NCBI GenBank assembly: GCA_024400935.1
Contig: JAKSLZ010000009.1
Span: 1 to 55,506, forward strand
Reading direction: 5' to 3'
Length of the DNA stretch: 55,506 nucleotides
Source of the DNA: Muribaculaceae bacterium
GTDB lineage: Bacteria; Bacteroidota; Bacteroidia; Bacteroidales; Muribaculaceae
Part shown: positions 34,102-41,812 of the stretch, piece after piece
How positions within the stretch are numbered: position 1 is the stretch's first letter
How the letters are laid out: each line of letters starts with the position of its first letter
Notes under the pieces: model-generated
The model's input: only the letters and a program-made list of their open reading frames with translations
Database searches by the model: none
What the model was told of the DNA's origin: nothing
Made by a program: the position numbers and the translations under genes

Positions 34102-35295
34102 TTAATTCTTGTGGTGGAGGGTGATTAGGGTTATCTCAGGAGGAACGCCTACACGCAGAGGCGGTCCCACCATGCCCAAACCCGTGTTGACATAGAGTGC
34201 CTGATCGCCTTCTTCATACAGTCCACCCCACTCGGGATAACGCCAGCTTGACGGTGACCATCTGTTGCCAAAGAGGTTTATGACAAACTGCATGGCATGG
34301 GTGTGTCCCGAAAGAGTGAGCGGTGCGTCTTCCTTGCCCACCAACGCCTTGCGCCACATGTAGGGATTGTGCTGCATGTGCACCTTGAACACACCGTCAA
34401 GGCCCGCAGTAGCCTTTGCATAGTCGCCATAAACAGGGAACGGGGGATCACCATAGTTGGCTGTTCCCACAATGGCTATACTGTCGTTGCCACGCTTCAC
34501 GGTTGCTGATGTGTTGTCGAGCAATGTCCACCCGATGCCGCACTGCAAGTCACACAATTCCTTGACATCGGCTGCCTTCTGTTCAGGGGTGAGCATGCGC
34601 ATATACTCGGCATAGTCATGGTTGCCCAGTATCGAATACACTCCGTCACGAGCCTTGATGCGCTTGAGCACATTAGCAAACGGCTTGGCCTCTTCAACGG
34701 TCATGCTCACCAGGTCGCCGGTGAAGCACACTACGTCAGGGGCTAGGGCATTGATGCTGTCGACACACTGCGACACAAACACGGTGTCGTCAAAGTTGCC
34801 GAGGTGTGCATCGCTGATGTGGACAATGCGGTAGCCGTCAAACTGCGCAGGCAAGTTGCTGTAATTGAGATCAACGCGGGTGACATTGCTCTTGTATGGG
34901 GTTACAATTGAGCCCACGAGCAACGTTACAAGCGACACTACAGCAAGCCCAGCACCTGCAGCCTTTAATAATATTTTAAAGTCTTTTCTAAGGAACCTGA
35001 TACTACCCAACCCATAGAAAATAGCCCACAAGAATTTGGGAACATTGACGATGAGAAATACAAGCAGACAGCCTGCGGTTGTGGCAAAGTGGGATGCAAA
35101 CTCTGCCTTGTCTTGAGGCTGCGACCACAATGCCATCACAAGCATCACTACCGCGGCAATCGAGACAGTGTGGTTTAATCCAGCCAGCACGTGCCCCCAG
35201 CGCAGCCCGCTCTTTTTCAACTTGCGGCCTATGATCCAGTCAATGACAAATCCCAGCAGGATGAACGCCACAAATGGTAACCAAAAAATTCTCAT
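34102..35295 (-). CDS. membrane-anchored metallophosphoesterase
   Basis: The 397-residue protein has four to five membrane helices in the first 135 residues. A calcineurin-like phosphoesterase domain follows with the metal motifs SDAHLGN, GDLVS, GNHDY and SGHTHAMQ, as in YkuE/YaeI-like proteins. YaeI-type members act on lipid-linked substrates such as UDP-2,3-diacylglucosamine; here the substrate is not known. The catalytic domain probably faces outward or lies at the membrane surface. It lies upstream of tex on the same strand. Confidence 0.88.
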   Translation of the reverse strand: MRIFWLPFVAFILLGFVIDWIIGRKLKKSGLRWGHVLAGLNHTVSIAAVVMLVMALWSQPQDKAEFASHFATTAGCLLVFLIVNVPKFLWAIFYGLGSIRFLRKDFKILLKAAGAGLAVVSLVTLLVGSIVTPYKSNVTRVDLNYSNLPAQFDGYRIVHISDAHLGNFDDTVFVSQCVDSINALAPDVVCFTGDLVSMTVEEAKPFANVLKRIKARDGVYSILGNHDYAEYMRMLTPEQKAADVKELCDLQCGIGWTLLDNTSATVKRGNDSIAIVGTANYGDPPFPVYGDYAKATAGLDGVFKVHMQHNPYMWRKALVGKEDAPLTLSGHTHAMQFVINLFGNRWSPSSWRYPEWGGLYEEGDQALYVNTGLGMVGPPLRVGVPPEITLITLHHKN

Positions 35296-35352
35296 TGTTT
35301 CTACTGATAGCGAGTATTATCAAATCCTATATTTACATGCCCACTTATAGTC

Positions 35353-35383
35353 CCGGCTGTTCCAGAGGTCCCAGAACAGCCGG
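35353..35383 (-). terminator. hairpin after the acyltransferase gene
   Basis: CCGGCTGTTC (35353-35362) pairs perfectly with GAACAGCCGG (35374-35383). It lies 10 bases beyond the minus-strand stop, where a terminator is expected, but no T-run follows. Confidence 0.5.
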
Positions 35384-35392
35384 TGATCATGT

Positions 35393-36571
35393 TTACTTCA
35401 TTGCCTCGAGCTGGTTAGTGAGGGGATTGCTGTACATCTGCAGCATCTTGCTGTAGAGGAAGTAGCGGTCAAAGTCAGTGAGCTTGATGTCCTTGATCTT
35501 GTCAATCTGGCTGCCCAGGTACTTGATGAACTCGTCCTTCTCCTCCTCGGTGTACTTGTCGGCAAACTCCTTGTTGTCAAAGAGAATGTCGTGAGCAATG
35601 TAGTTAGTCTTGAAGATCTTGTAGTTCTCGTGGATTGCATGGTCGATAATATTGCATATGCGGCTCACAGTGAGCATCTTGTCGAGGTCGGCAGGAATCT
35701 TGTCAAGTTCCTCGTTGATGCAGGGGGTAAAGCTGTAATGCACCTGACCCTTGAAGCCCATGATGCCGGTCTGCATGCTGATGAGGTCGTCCTCAGGCGA
35801 CTTCTTCCAGTTGGGGTTCTTGCTCTTGAGCAGGAACTCACGGGCCTTGAGATAGTCGTTGGGGTCATACTCATAGCACAGCGCTATGGGCGCGATGTTG
35901 AGTTCCTTCAGGCTCTCCACGATGCTCTTGTCGCGGTTGCCATAAGTGAGCATCTTGAGCAGGCTCTCCTGAGTGCGGTCGTTGCTGTCCTTGCAGCGTC
36001 CCTCACGCTGGGCAATCCACACTGAGCTGTTCTTTTGTGTCACGGCAAAGTGGATATAGCTCGACAGCTGCACTGCGGCGTTGAGGGTCTGTATCTTGCC
36101 AAGGTTGCGTTTCACGATAAAGCTGCGGTTGAGGCGCACCAGCTTCTTGATCCAGTCATAGATGAGCAGGTTATTGCCTATGGCCACCTCGCACGACTCT
36201 CGGCCGTTGGCGATGAGTATATAGCCCAGTTGCGTTGCATCGAGCACGATGTCGCGGTGGTTAGTGATAAACGTGTAAGGAGTAGCGGCGTCCATGAAGT
36301 CGGTACCGCTCCATGTGAGCCCCGACGTGGTTTTCTCAAGCATGCCGTCGATGACCATCTTCATCACGGTTGACTGGAACTCGTGCTTGGAATTGAGCGC
36401 AAGCAATATTTTCCTAAGTTTTGAGAACGTGTATTGAGGAGCTATCATGCTCAGAATCTTCTGAAAGGCAGGCTCTTCAACAAGTATTGACATCTCGTTG
36501 TGAAAATCCTTGTCGGCAATGGGACAAATATCGGTAAACTCCACAGGAGTCATGATTTCTTCTTTTTTCAT
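35393..36571 (-). CDS. acyltransferase of the PlsB/PlsC-related type
   Basis: From the ATG at 36571 the product has 392 residues. The central block FITNHRDIVLDATQL is the acyltransferase active-site motif (His and Asp, here spaced by five rather than four residues), followed by the glycerolipid-type 'WIAQREGRCKD'. Both are typical of the long acyltransferases of Bacteroidetes thought to act in phospholipid or lipid A assembly. There is no clear membrane helix, so it probably binds the membrane peripherally. The upstream in-frame ATG at 36592 is very close to the expected transcription start and is less likely. Confidence 0.8.
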   Translation of the reverse strand: MKKEEIMTPVEFTDICPIADKDFHNEMSILVEEPAFQKILSMIAPQYTFSKLRKILLALNSKHEFQSTVMKMVIDGMLEKTTSGLTWSGTDFMDAATPYTFITNHRDIVLDATQLGYILIANGRESCEVAIGNNLLIYDWIKKLVRLNRSFIVKRNLGKIQTLNAAVQLSSYIHFAVTQKNSSVWIAQREGRCKDSNDRTQESLLKMLTYGNRDKSIVESLKELNIAPIALCYEYDPNDYLKAREFLLKSKNPNWKKSPEDDLISMQTGIMGFKGQVHYSFTPCINEELDKIPADLDKMLTVSRICNIIDHAIHENYKIFKTNYIAHDILFDNKEFADKYTEEEKDEFIKYLGSQIDKIKDIKLTDFDRYFLYSKMLQMYSNPLTNQLEAMK

Positions 36572-36603
36572 ACTATTTCTAACAAGTAACAAAATTTAAA
36601 GTT

Positions 36604-36611
36604 CAAAGGTA
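36604..36611 (-). promoter_or_regulatory. -7 promoter box (TACCTTTG, minus strand)
   Basis: This full consensus match lies 32 bases before the acyltransferase ATG at 36571. It is one of a divergent promoter pair with 36749-36756. Confidence 0.7.
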
Positions 36612-36748
36612 CGAAAAAAAATGCTATTCCCCAAATTTTCAAGGTACATAAAGCGTGAGTCATACAGCACAAAGACATTTTTATAAAAAATAAATCATGA
36701 AACATTAAAAAAATGCACAATTCATTTTGAAGTGCGGGGCACTTTCAC

Positions 36749-36756
36749 TAACTTTG
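36749..36756 (+). promoter_or_regulatory. -7 promoter box (TAACTTTG)
   Basis: This full consensus match is 26 bases before the PASTA-protein ATG at 36783. Confidence 0.8.
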
Positions 36757-36782
36757 CAGATTGAAATAGAAAAAGAAAAATA

Positions 36783-37430
36783 ATGTCACAACAGATTCCA
36801 TTCCGCGACAAGCATCCATATCTTGTCAACCTTACACTCATCGCAGTTGTATCAGTAATATTTGTGTTCATCACATTGTTATTCATTGATGTGTTCACAT
36901 CTCACGGACAGGAGAAACTAGTGCCCGAGGTGCGCAACATGCCACTGGAAAAGGCCATCAGCAAACTTGAGTCAGAAGGACTGAAATGGGAAATTGCTGA
37001 CTCAACCAGCTTCAACGAGAGCTTCAAGCCCGGCGTGATCACCGACCAGGAGCCCAAGGCCGGCAGCTACATCAAGGCAATACGTCCCGTTTACCTCAAC
37101 GTCAACGCACAGCATCCGCGCATCGTGTCACTGCCCAAGCTGCAAGACATGTCACGCCTGCAGGCACTCGCACAGCTGCAAGCAATGGGATTCAAGACCA
37201 TCGAAATCGACACCATCGAGTCACCCTATAAGGACCTCATCGTACAGGTACTCGTTAACGGACGCAACGTGGCTCCCGGCACTGGTGTAGCGATCAACGT
37301 GCCCGTGCGCCTGCGTGTGGGCGACGGTAGCATTGAGGACACCAACCCCTACAATCCTCTTGACTCTGCTACTATGGACTCAATCCAGAACGAACAGAGG
37401 GCTAACGGTACTTTCAACCAGCAAGAGTAA
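36783..37430 (+). CDS. PASTA-domain membrane protein
   Basis: The 215-residue protein has a short cytoplasmic start and one membrane helix (about 13-37). Two or three PASTA domains follow on the periplasmic side (about 45-112 'VPEVRNMPLEKAISKLESEG', 115-180 'LPKLQDMSRLQALAQLQAMG'). PASTA domains bind peptidoglycan precursors, or support dimerisation, in kinases and penicillin-binding proteins; this one has no catalytic part. In Bacteroidetes such proteins are commonly found next to an RluD-type gene, as here, 37 bases upstream of it. The functional link is unclear. Confidence 0.85.
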   Translation: MSQQIPFRDKHPYLVNLTLIAVVSVIFVFITLLFIDVFTSHGQEKLVPEVRNMPLEKAISKLESEGLKWEIADSTSFNESFKPGVITDQEPKAGSYIKAIRPVYLNVNAQHPRIVSLPKLQDMSRLQALAQLQAMGFKTIEIDTIESPYKDLIVQVLVNGRNVAPGTGVAINVPVRLRVGDGSIEDTNPYNPLDSATMDSIQNEQRANGTFNQQE

Positions 37431-37467
37431 TTACTGCTAATCACAACACTAGAGCGTTAGCCACACA

Positions 37468-38571
37468 ATGAACAACGACATCGACAACAACCTGCTCGAC
37501 GATATGGATCAAATCGCCGAGGGAGCTCCCATACAGCTTGACTTCAGCGACCCGGACTTCTCTGAGAACGGACGCGACTACTGGGAGCACTACCGCTATG
37601 AAGTAGAAAAAGGACACGTGCTGCTGCGCATCGACAAGTACCTGGTGGAGCGCATCAAGGGCACGTCGCGCAACCGCATACAGAATGCCGCCGAAGCTCA
37701 GTGCATACGCGTCAACGGACGCCCTGTCAAAAGCAACTACCGCGTGCACCCCGGCGACATCATCAGCGTGGTCATGGACCGTCCGCGCTATGAGAACGAG
37801 ATCATAGCTCAGGACATACCGCTCAACATTGTCTATGAAGACGACGAGCTGCTCGTTGTCAACAAGCCTGCCGGCATGTGTGTGCACCCCGGACACGGCA
37901 ACTATGACGGCACCCTGGTAAACGCTCTGGCATGGCATTTCAAGGACAACCCCGACTATGACGTCACCGACCCCCGCATGGGACTCGTGCACCGCATCGA
38001 CAAGGACACATCGGGTCTGCTCGTCGTGGCTAAGACTCCGCGTGCCAAGACAGCGCTGGGAGCCCAGTTCTTCAACAAGACCACCAAGCGACAGTACATA
38101 GCCGTGGTGTGGGGCGAGATGAAAGAACAAGACGGCACCGTAACTGGCAACATAGGCCGCAGCCTGCGCGACCGTCTGCAGATGTGCGTATTCCCCGACG
38201 GTGACATGGGCAAGCACGCCGTGACCCACTATCACACACTCGAGAACCTTGCCCACGTGGCTGTGGTGCGCTGCCAGCTCGAGACCGGTCGCACACACCA
38301 GATACGCGTGCACATGAAGCACATAGGACATCCGCTGTTCAACGACGAGCGCTACGGTGGCAACGAGATACTGCGCGGACTGCGCACCGCCAAGTACGGA
38401 CAATACATCCACAACTGCTTCGCACTGTGCCCGCGTCAGGCACTGCATGCTAAGACTCTGGGCTTCGTTCATCCCGCAACAGGCAAGCAGATGGACTTTG
38501 ACAGCGAACTGCCCGACGACATGGCAGCACTCATCCAGAAGTGGCGCGACTATGCCGCCGCCCTCAAGTGA
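37468..38571 (+). CDS. rluD: RluD-type ribosomal large-subunit pseudouridine synthase
   Basis: The 367-residue enzyme has an acidic N-terminal extension (about 1-45), an S4 RNA-binding domain (about 50-110, 'LLRIDKYLVERIKGTSRNRI') and an RluA-family catalytic domain. The catalytic Asp lies in GLVHRIDKDTSGLLVVAK (about residue 177), with later 'LETGRTHQIRVHMKHIGHP'. It is predicted to modify helix 69 uridines of 23S rRNA by analogy with E. coli RluD; RluC-type specificity cannot be excluded. It is cotranscribed with the PASTA gene. Confidence 0.9.
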   Translation: MNNDIDNNLLDDMDQIAEGAPIQLDFSDPDFSENGRDYWEHYRYEVEKGHVLLRIDKYLVERIKGTSRNRIQNAAEAQCIRVNGRPVKSNYRVHPGDIISVVMDRPRYENEIIAQDIPLNIVYEDDELLVVNKPAGMCVHPGHGNYDGTLVNALAWHFKDNPDYDVTDPRMGLVHRIDKDTSGLLVVAKTPRAKTALGAQFFNKTTKRQYIAVVWGEMKEQDGTVTGNIGRSLRDRLQMCVFPDGDMGKHAVTHYHTLENLAHVAVVRCQLETGRTHQIRVHMKHIGHPLFNDERYGGNEILRGLRTAKYGQYIHNCFALCPRQALHAKTLGFVHPATGKQMDFDSELPDDMAALIQKWRDYAAALK

Positions 38572-38638
38572 CATCCTCCCCCACAGTGTCACAGAGGCAC
38601 AGAGACTTCAAGACAAAAATAACATAGAAATACCCAAA

Positions 38639-38675
38639 GGATGCGCATTGCTATACAGCAAGTTAATGCGCATCC
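38639..38675. repeat. palindrome with 11-bp stem
   Basis: GGATGCGCATT (38639-38649) pairs perfectly with AATGCGCATCC (38665-38675), with TTGCT/AGCAA extending inside. It lacks a T-run and precedes the terminator at 38721. Confidence 0.7.
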
Positions 38676-38720
38676 TAACTTATTCATTGAATCCACTTAC
38701 CGGAAAAATGAATCAGCAAT

Positions 38721-38758
38721 AGGACTATCTTGCGCAGATCTAGGTCCTGTTTTTTTTC
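38721..38758 (+). terminator. terminator of the PASTA-rluD operon
   Basis: AGGAC (38721-38725) pairs with GTCCT (38744-38748), inner ATCT pairs with AGAT, and a run of eight T follows. Confidence 0.75.
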
Positions 38759-38820
38759 TTGGTGAACTCGCGGAACTTGGGGACCTTAGTCTATAACCTC
38801 TCAAGACAGGTACGATGAGA

Positions 38821-39060
38821 GGCTGAAAGCCGACACGCACAAAGCTAGGCTTTGGGCACATAACCCCCACCGCCACTACGTTCGGCGGTGGGGGTTAACA
38901 ATGCTCTGAAACATGCGGTTGTAGACCGCTACCTTAAAAATCAAAGTGGCGGCCTACAGCCGCAAGACAGTAATCATTTTTCCCCTGCCCTGTCTTCGCC
39001 CATGCTCAGTTAGGACAGGGTTATGTGCAAAACCAAGGTTCTGCGTATCGGCTTTCAGCC
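38821..39060. repeat. nested-palindrome element, family A copy 2
   Basis: The arm at 38821-38866 is largely complementary to 39018-39060 (GGCTGAAAGCC at one end, GGGTTATGTGC near the other). Inside are CCCCCACCGCC/GGCGGTGGGGG (38864-38894, 11 of 11 paired, loop ACTACGTTC) and GCGGTTGTAGACCGC/GCGGCCTACAGCCGC (38915-38963, 13 of 15). The loop matches the element at 1184-1414 at eight of nine bases. It fills the 547-base gap between rluD and the glycosyltransferase gene. A further small hairpin GAATGCA/TGCATTC is at 39075-39097. Confidence 0.8.
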
Positions 39061-39118
39061 GACCACCGCTTCCCGAATGCAGACTGACTATGCATTCATT
39101 CCATTGACTGCGAGTATA

Positions 39119-40039
39119 TTACAACGAACTAAAGAAATCGGCAATCACACCGGCATCCTTGACAAGATAGCCCTGTGAACGCAGCTTGTCGAGGTGATCA
39201 ATGGCAAACACCTTGCGATACTCCTCATCAATGCATCCCTGCTTGTACCTCTCATACAGGTAACGCCAGTGGGTGCCACCGTGCTTGCTTGAATGCTTTT
39301 CCAGTTCCTTGCCTCCGTTTACCACTTTCTTGACAAAGTGGTCATATCCCCTCCAGATGTAGTGATAGATAACGATGCCGCTCATGACCCGGCGACGCGG
39401 AAACATGGCTACCTTGTGGTTGCCCATGGAGATGTGCAGGTAGCCTGCAGTGCGGTGGGCCACCTTCGAACGATGTCGTCCAAAGATGGTGTAGCTCGAG
39501 AGACCCAGTTCGGCTTGCATTTCAGGGGGAATTGCACGCACACTTTCTTCCCAATTCTTCCATGACGAGTCAGGTGACGGATACATCACACGCATGATGG
39601 TAAGCAGCACGTTTCCTCTTGCCTCAATGCATTCCTGCTTGAGCGACCCCAGCGGAGTGTACCAGAACTCGTCGGCATCACAGTTGATGACCCAGTCAGC
39701 CTTATACTTGTCCTTGGCCAGCATCACCATGCGGTCAACCCACAGCTTCTGCTCATAGCCAGTGGATGTCTCGTTAATGACCTCAATTATCCACCCCTTT
39801 TGCCTGTATTTTTCGATGATGGCAGGTGTGTTGTCGGTAGAATTGTTGTCGGTGACAATGAAGGCATCAACACCCATAGAATGATGAAACTGCAAGTTCT
39901 CCTCGAGGATATCACCCTCGTTCTTGACGAGCAGCGTCATTATCAGTTTGGGATCTTTAGGCCGTGAAAAAAAACGTGGCAGTTCCCCCAAACTCCTAAA
40001 AAATCGGCAAACGCCTTTCTTTAAAACCGTTCCTTTCAA
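39119..40039 (-). CDS. family 2-type glycosyltransferase
   Basis: The 306-residue protein fits the Glyco_tranf_2_4 group: 'MTLLVKNEGDILEENLQFH' near residue 34, DNNSTDNTPAIIE for nucleotide-sugar binding, and NCDADEFW as the DxD-like metal site. There is no membrane helix. The likely role is addition of a sugar to a cell-surface glycan; donor and acceptor are unknown. It is the last gene of the long minus-strand run that begins with moxR, 58 bases after the 84-residue gene, so its link to the bat genes may be positional only. Confidence 0.85.
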   Translation of the reverse strand: MKGTVLKKGVCRFFRSLGELPRFFSRPKDPKLIMTLLVKNEGDILEENLQFHHSMGVDAFIVTDNNSTDNTPAIIEKYRQKGWIIEVINETSTGYEQKLWVDRMVMLAKDKYKADWVINCDADEFWYTPLGSLKQECIEARGNVLLTIMRVMYPSPDSSWKNWEESVRAIPPEMQAELGLSSYTIFGRHRSKVAHRTAGYLHISMGNHKVAMFPRRRVMSGIVIYHYIWRGYDHFVKKVVNGGKELEKHSSKHGGTHWRYLYERYKQGCIDEEYRKVFAIDHLDKLRSQGYLVKDAGVIADFFSSL

Positions 40040-40097
40040 TTTCTATATATAGTTTACGGGAATATACTGTGGCAATAGAGAACATCCTGCCGGGTTA

Positions 40098-40352
40098 TTA
40101 CTTGCCCTGACCGGCAAGAATCTCGAGTGCCATGTCGAGGATAGTTGTATCCTCAAGGGTTACAAATCCGCCGTCGGGACCGGGCTCTACATGGATACCC
40201 ATGCCGGTGCCAGCGTCATAGTCGGTGCCGCCAAAGTAATTTCTTACTGACTGCACCTCGATGCCAAGTTTCTCGGCGATAGCGTGCACTGAACCCTCAG
40301 GAAGCTGGTTCTTGATTTCTCTCAGTTTGTTGAATGTGATTGTTCTAGCCAT
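40098..40352 (-). CDS. small conserved DNA-binding-like protein
   Basis: The 84-residue product has an N-terminal helix-turn-helix-like stretch ('LPEGSVHAIAEKLGIEVQSVRNYFGG', about residues 17-42) followed by a glycine/aspartate-rich loop and a short helix. Similar proteins are common in Bacteroides and are annotated as DNA-binding, without known targets. It is cotranscribed between the PAP2 phosphatase (22-base gap) and the glycosyltransferase. It could be a small regulator, but no operator is obvious. Confidence 0.65.
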   Translation of the reverse strand: MARTITFNKLREIKNQLPEGSVHAIAEKLGIEVQSVRNYFGGTDYDAGTGMGIHVEPGPDGGFVTLEDTTILDMALEILAGQGK

Positions 40353-40374
40353 ATCTAATATTATTTAATTATTT

Positions 40375-41031
40375 TCAAAATGCGGCCACAATAGCCAGCA
40401 GCGCTACACTGAGGCACACAGCTGCGGCAATGGCAAGCGAGGCCCTGTCGCTGTAGGTCAGCGTATCGGCTCCCATCCAGCGACGAGCCATATAGCGCCA
40501 CAGCTGGTACACAGCCACTCCGCTTACTATGCCCACAACGGCACCACCCAGAATGTCTCCAGGGTAATGCACGCCCAGATACATGCGGCTGTAGCACTGC
40601 ACGCAAGCCCAAGCCAGCAATGCCCCCAAAGCGGCCTTGTGTCTGAACATGCCTCCCACAAGCACTGCCACGGCAAACGAGTTGGCGGCATGGCTTGAGA
40701 CAAAGCCATACATGCCTCCCCGGTAGTCACGCACCAGGTGAACCAAGCCTTCCAGACTAGGCTCATGGGTGGGGCGAAGGCGCTCTACAGCGTTCTTGAT
40801 GAGTCCTGACGACAGCTGGTCGGCACACAGCACTGCGAGCGCTATGGCAAGCACCAGCATCAGTCCATGTCTGCGGCCCTGTTTCAGGCCCACACCCAGG
40901 ACAACGAGCACAATCAGAGCCCATGAATAGGTCTTAGACAGCATCCACATGAACGAGTCCATGTAGTCACTGTGCATGCCGTTGATGGCAAGCAACCATT
41001 GTGTATCCAGTGTCTGCAGGTATTCGAGCAT
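40375..41031 (-). CDS. PAP2-family membrane phosphatase
   Basis: The 218-residue integral membrane protein has about six helices and the three phosphatase motifs: KNAVERLRP (motif 1, K-x6-RP), GFVSSHAAN (motif 2 with the catalytic His) and SRMYLGVHYPGDILGG (motif 3). Members dephosphorylate lipid phosphates such as undecaprenyl pyrophosphate, phosphatidylglycerophosphate or lipid A. Which substrate applies here is not visible. It follows batE by four bases, so it belongs to the same transcript. Confidence 0.9.
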   Translation of the reverse strand: MLEYLQTLDTQWLLAINGMHSDYMDSFMWMLSKTYSWALIVLVVLGVGLKQGRRHGLMLVLAIALAVLCADQLSSGLIKNAVERLRPTHEPSLEGLVHLVRDYRGGMYGFVSSHAANSFAVAVLVGGMFRHKAALGALLAWACVQCYSRMYLGVHYPGDILGGAVVGIVSGVAVYQLWRYMARRWMGADTLTYSDRASLAIAAAVCLSVALLAIVAAF

Positions 41032-41035
41032 AAGC

Positions 41036-41812
41036 TTAGATCCTCTCGATGTTCTTGTTCACAATCCAGCCGTGCTGGCCGCCGGGAGTCTCCACGTCAT
41101 ACCACTTGACACCCTGCGACATCACCGAGTCAGTGATAGTGACCTTGTGACCCTCGCCAGCCTCAAATGCCACCTCGCTCTTGTCCTTAGCCACGCGGGG
41201 GGCCGTGCTGGCCTTGACGGTGCCGATCATCACTATGGCGTCATTGCGGTTCACTGCCTTGCCGTGCATATAGAATGCACACACATTGGCTATCACACAC
41301 ACAACAAACAGCGTGATGCCGCCAAAGAAACCCGTCTTGCGCACTGTGACATTCTCGGCAAAAACGTATGCACCTATGGCTGTGAGAAGCAACAGGAACG
41401 ACACTATGCCCATTACAGCCCACGTGTTGCTCGACAGACTGCTCACCAGTCCCAGCATGCGCGCCGAGAAATAGTTTGAGCCGGTATCCTCGTTGATGGC
41501 AGCCTTCTCTCGCACAAATTCCAGATTGAAGCGAGCGTCGCCATTGCCCGGGTCGAGCAGCAAGGCACGCTCATAGTAGAGCACTGCCTTGGGGGTTTGT
41601 TTAAGGCGGTAATAAGTGTTACCTATGTTATAGCACAACGCCGAGGCTGTGCCCTGTGTCTTCTCAGCCTTGAGATAGAGCTCGAGCGCCTTCTGGTAGT
41701 TCTCTCCGGAATAAGCCTTGTTGGCCTGTTCAACCAGGCTGTCGGCAGCCCAAGCGCTCATTGCGGTCATCATGACAAACGCAAGCACCATATACAGTTT
41801 ATTCTTCATCAT
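41036..41812 (-). CDS. batE: BatE, TPR and SH3-like protein
   Basis: The 258-residue protein has a signal peptide and tetratricopeptide repeats (about 25-95, 'ALCYNIGNTYYRLKQTPKAV'). Two membrane helices (about 135-195) and a C-terminal SH3-like domain ('MSQGVKWYDVETPGGQHGWI') follow. This is the arrangement of BatE of the Bacteroides aerotolerance operon. It overlaps batD by four bases. The bat products are thought to form an envelope complex helping survival under oxygen or other stress; the mechanism is not known. Confidence 0.85.
   Translation of the reverse strand: MMKNKLYMVLAFVMMTAMSAWAADSLVEQANKAYSGENYQKALELYLKAEKTQGTASALCYNIGNTYYRLKQTPKAVLYYERALLLDPGNGDARFNLEFVREKAAINEDTGSNYFSARMLGLVSSLSSNTWAVMGIVSFLLLLTAIGAYVFAENVTVRKTGFFGGITLFVVCVIANVCAFYMHGKAVNRNDAIVMIGTVKASTAPRVAKDKSEVAFEAGEGHKVTITDSVMSQGVKWYDVETPGGQHGWIVNKNIERI

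Noticed and set aside
37441-38592. 383-codon open frame on the minus strand
   Set aside because: It lies exactly opposite rluD, whose protein has clear S4 and RluA motifs. The antisense frame has no recognisable domain and arises from GC-rich codon use.
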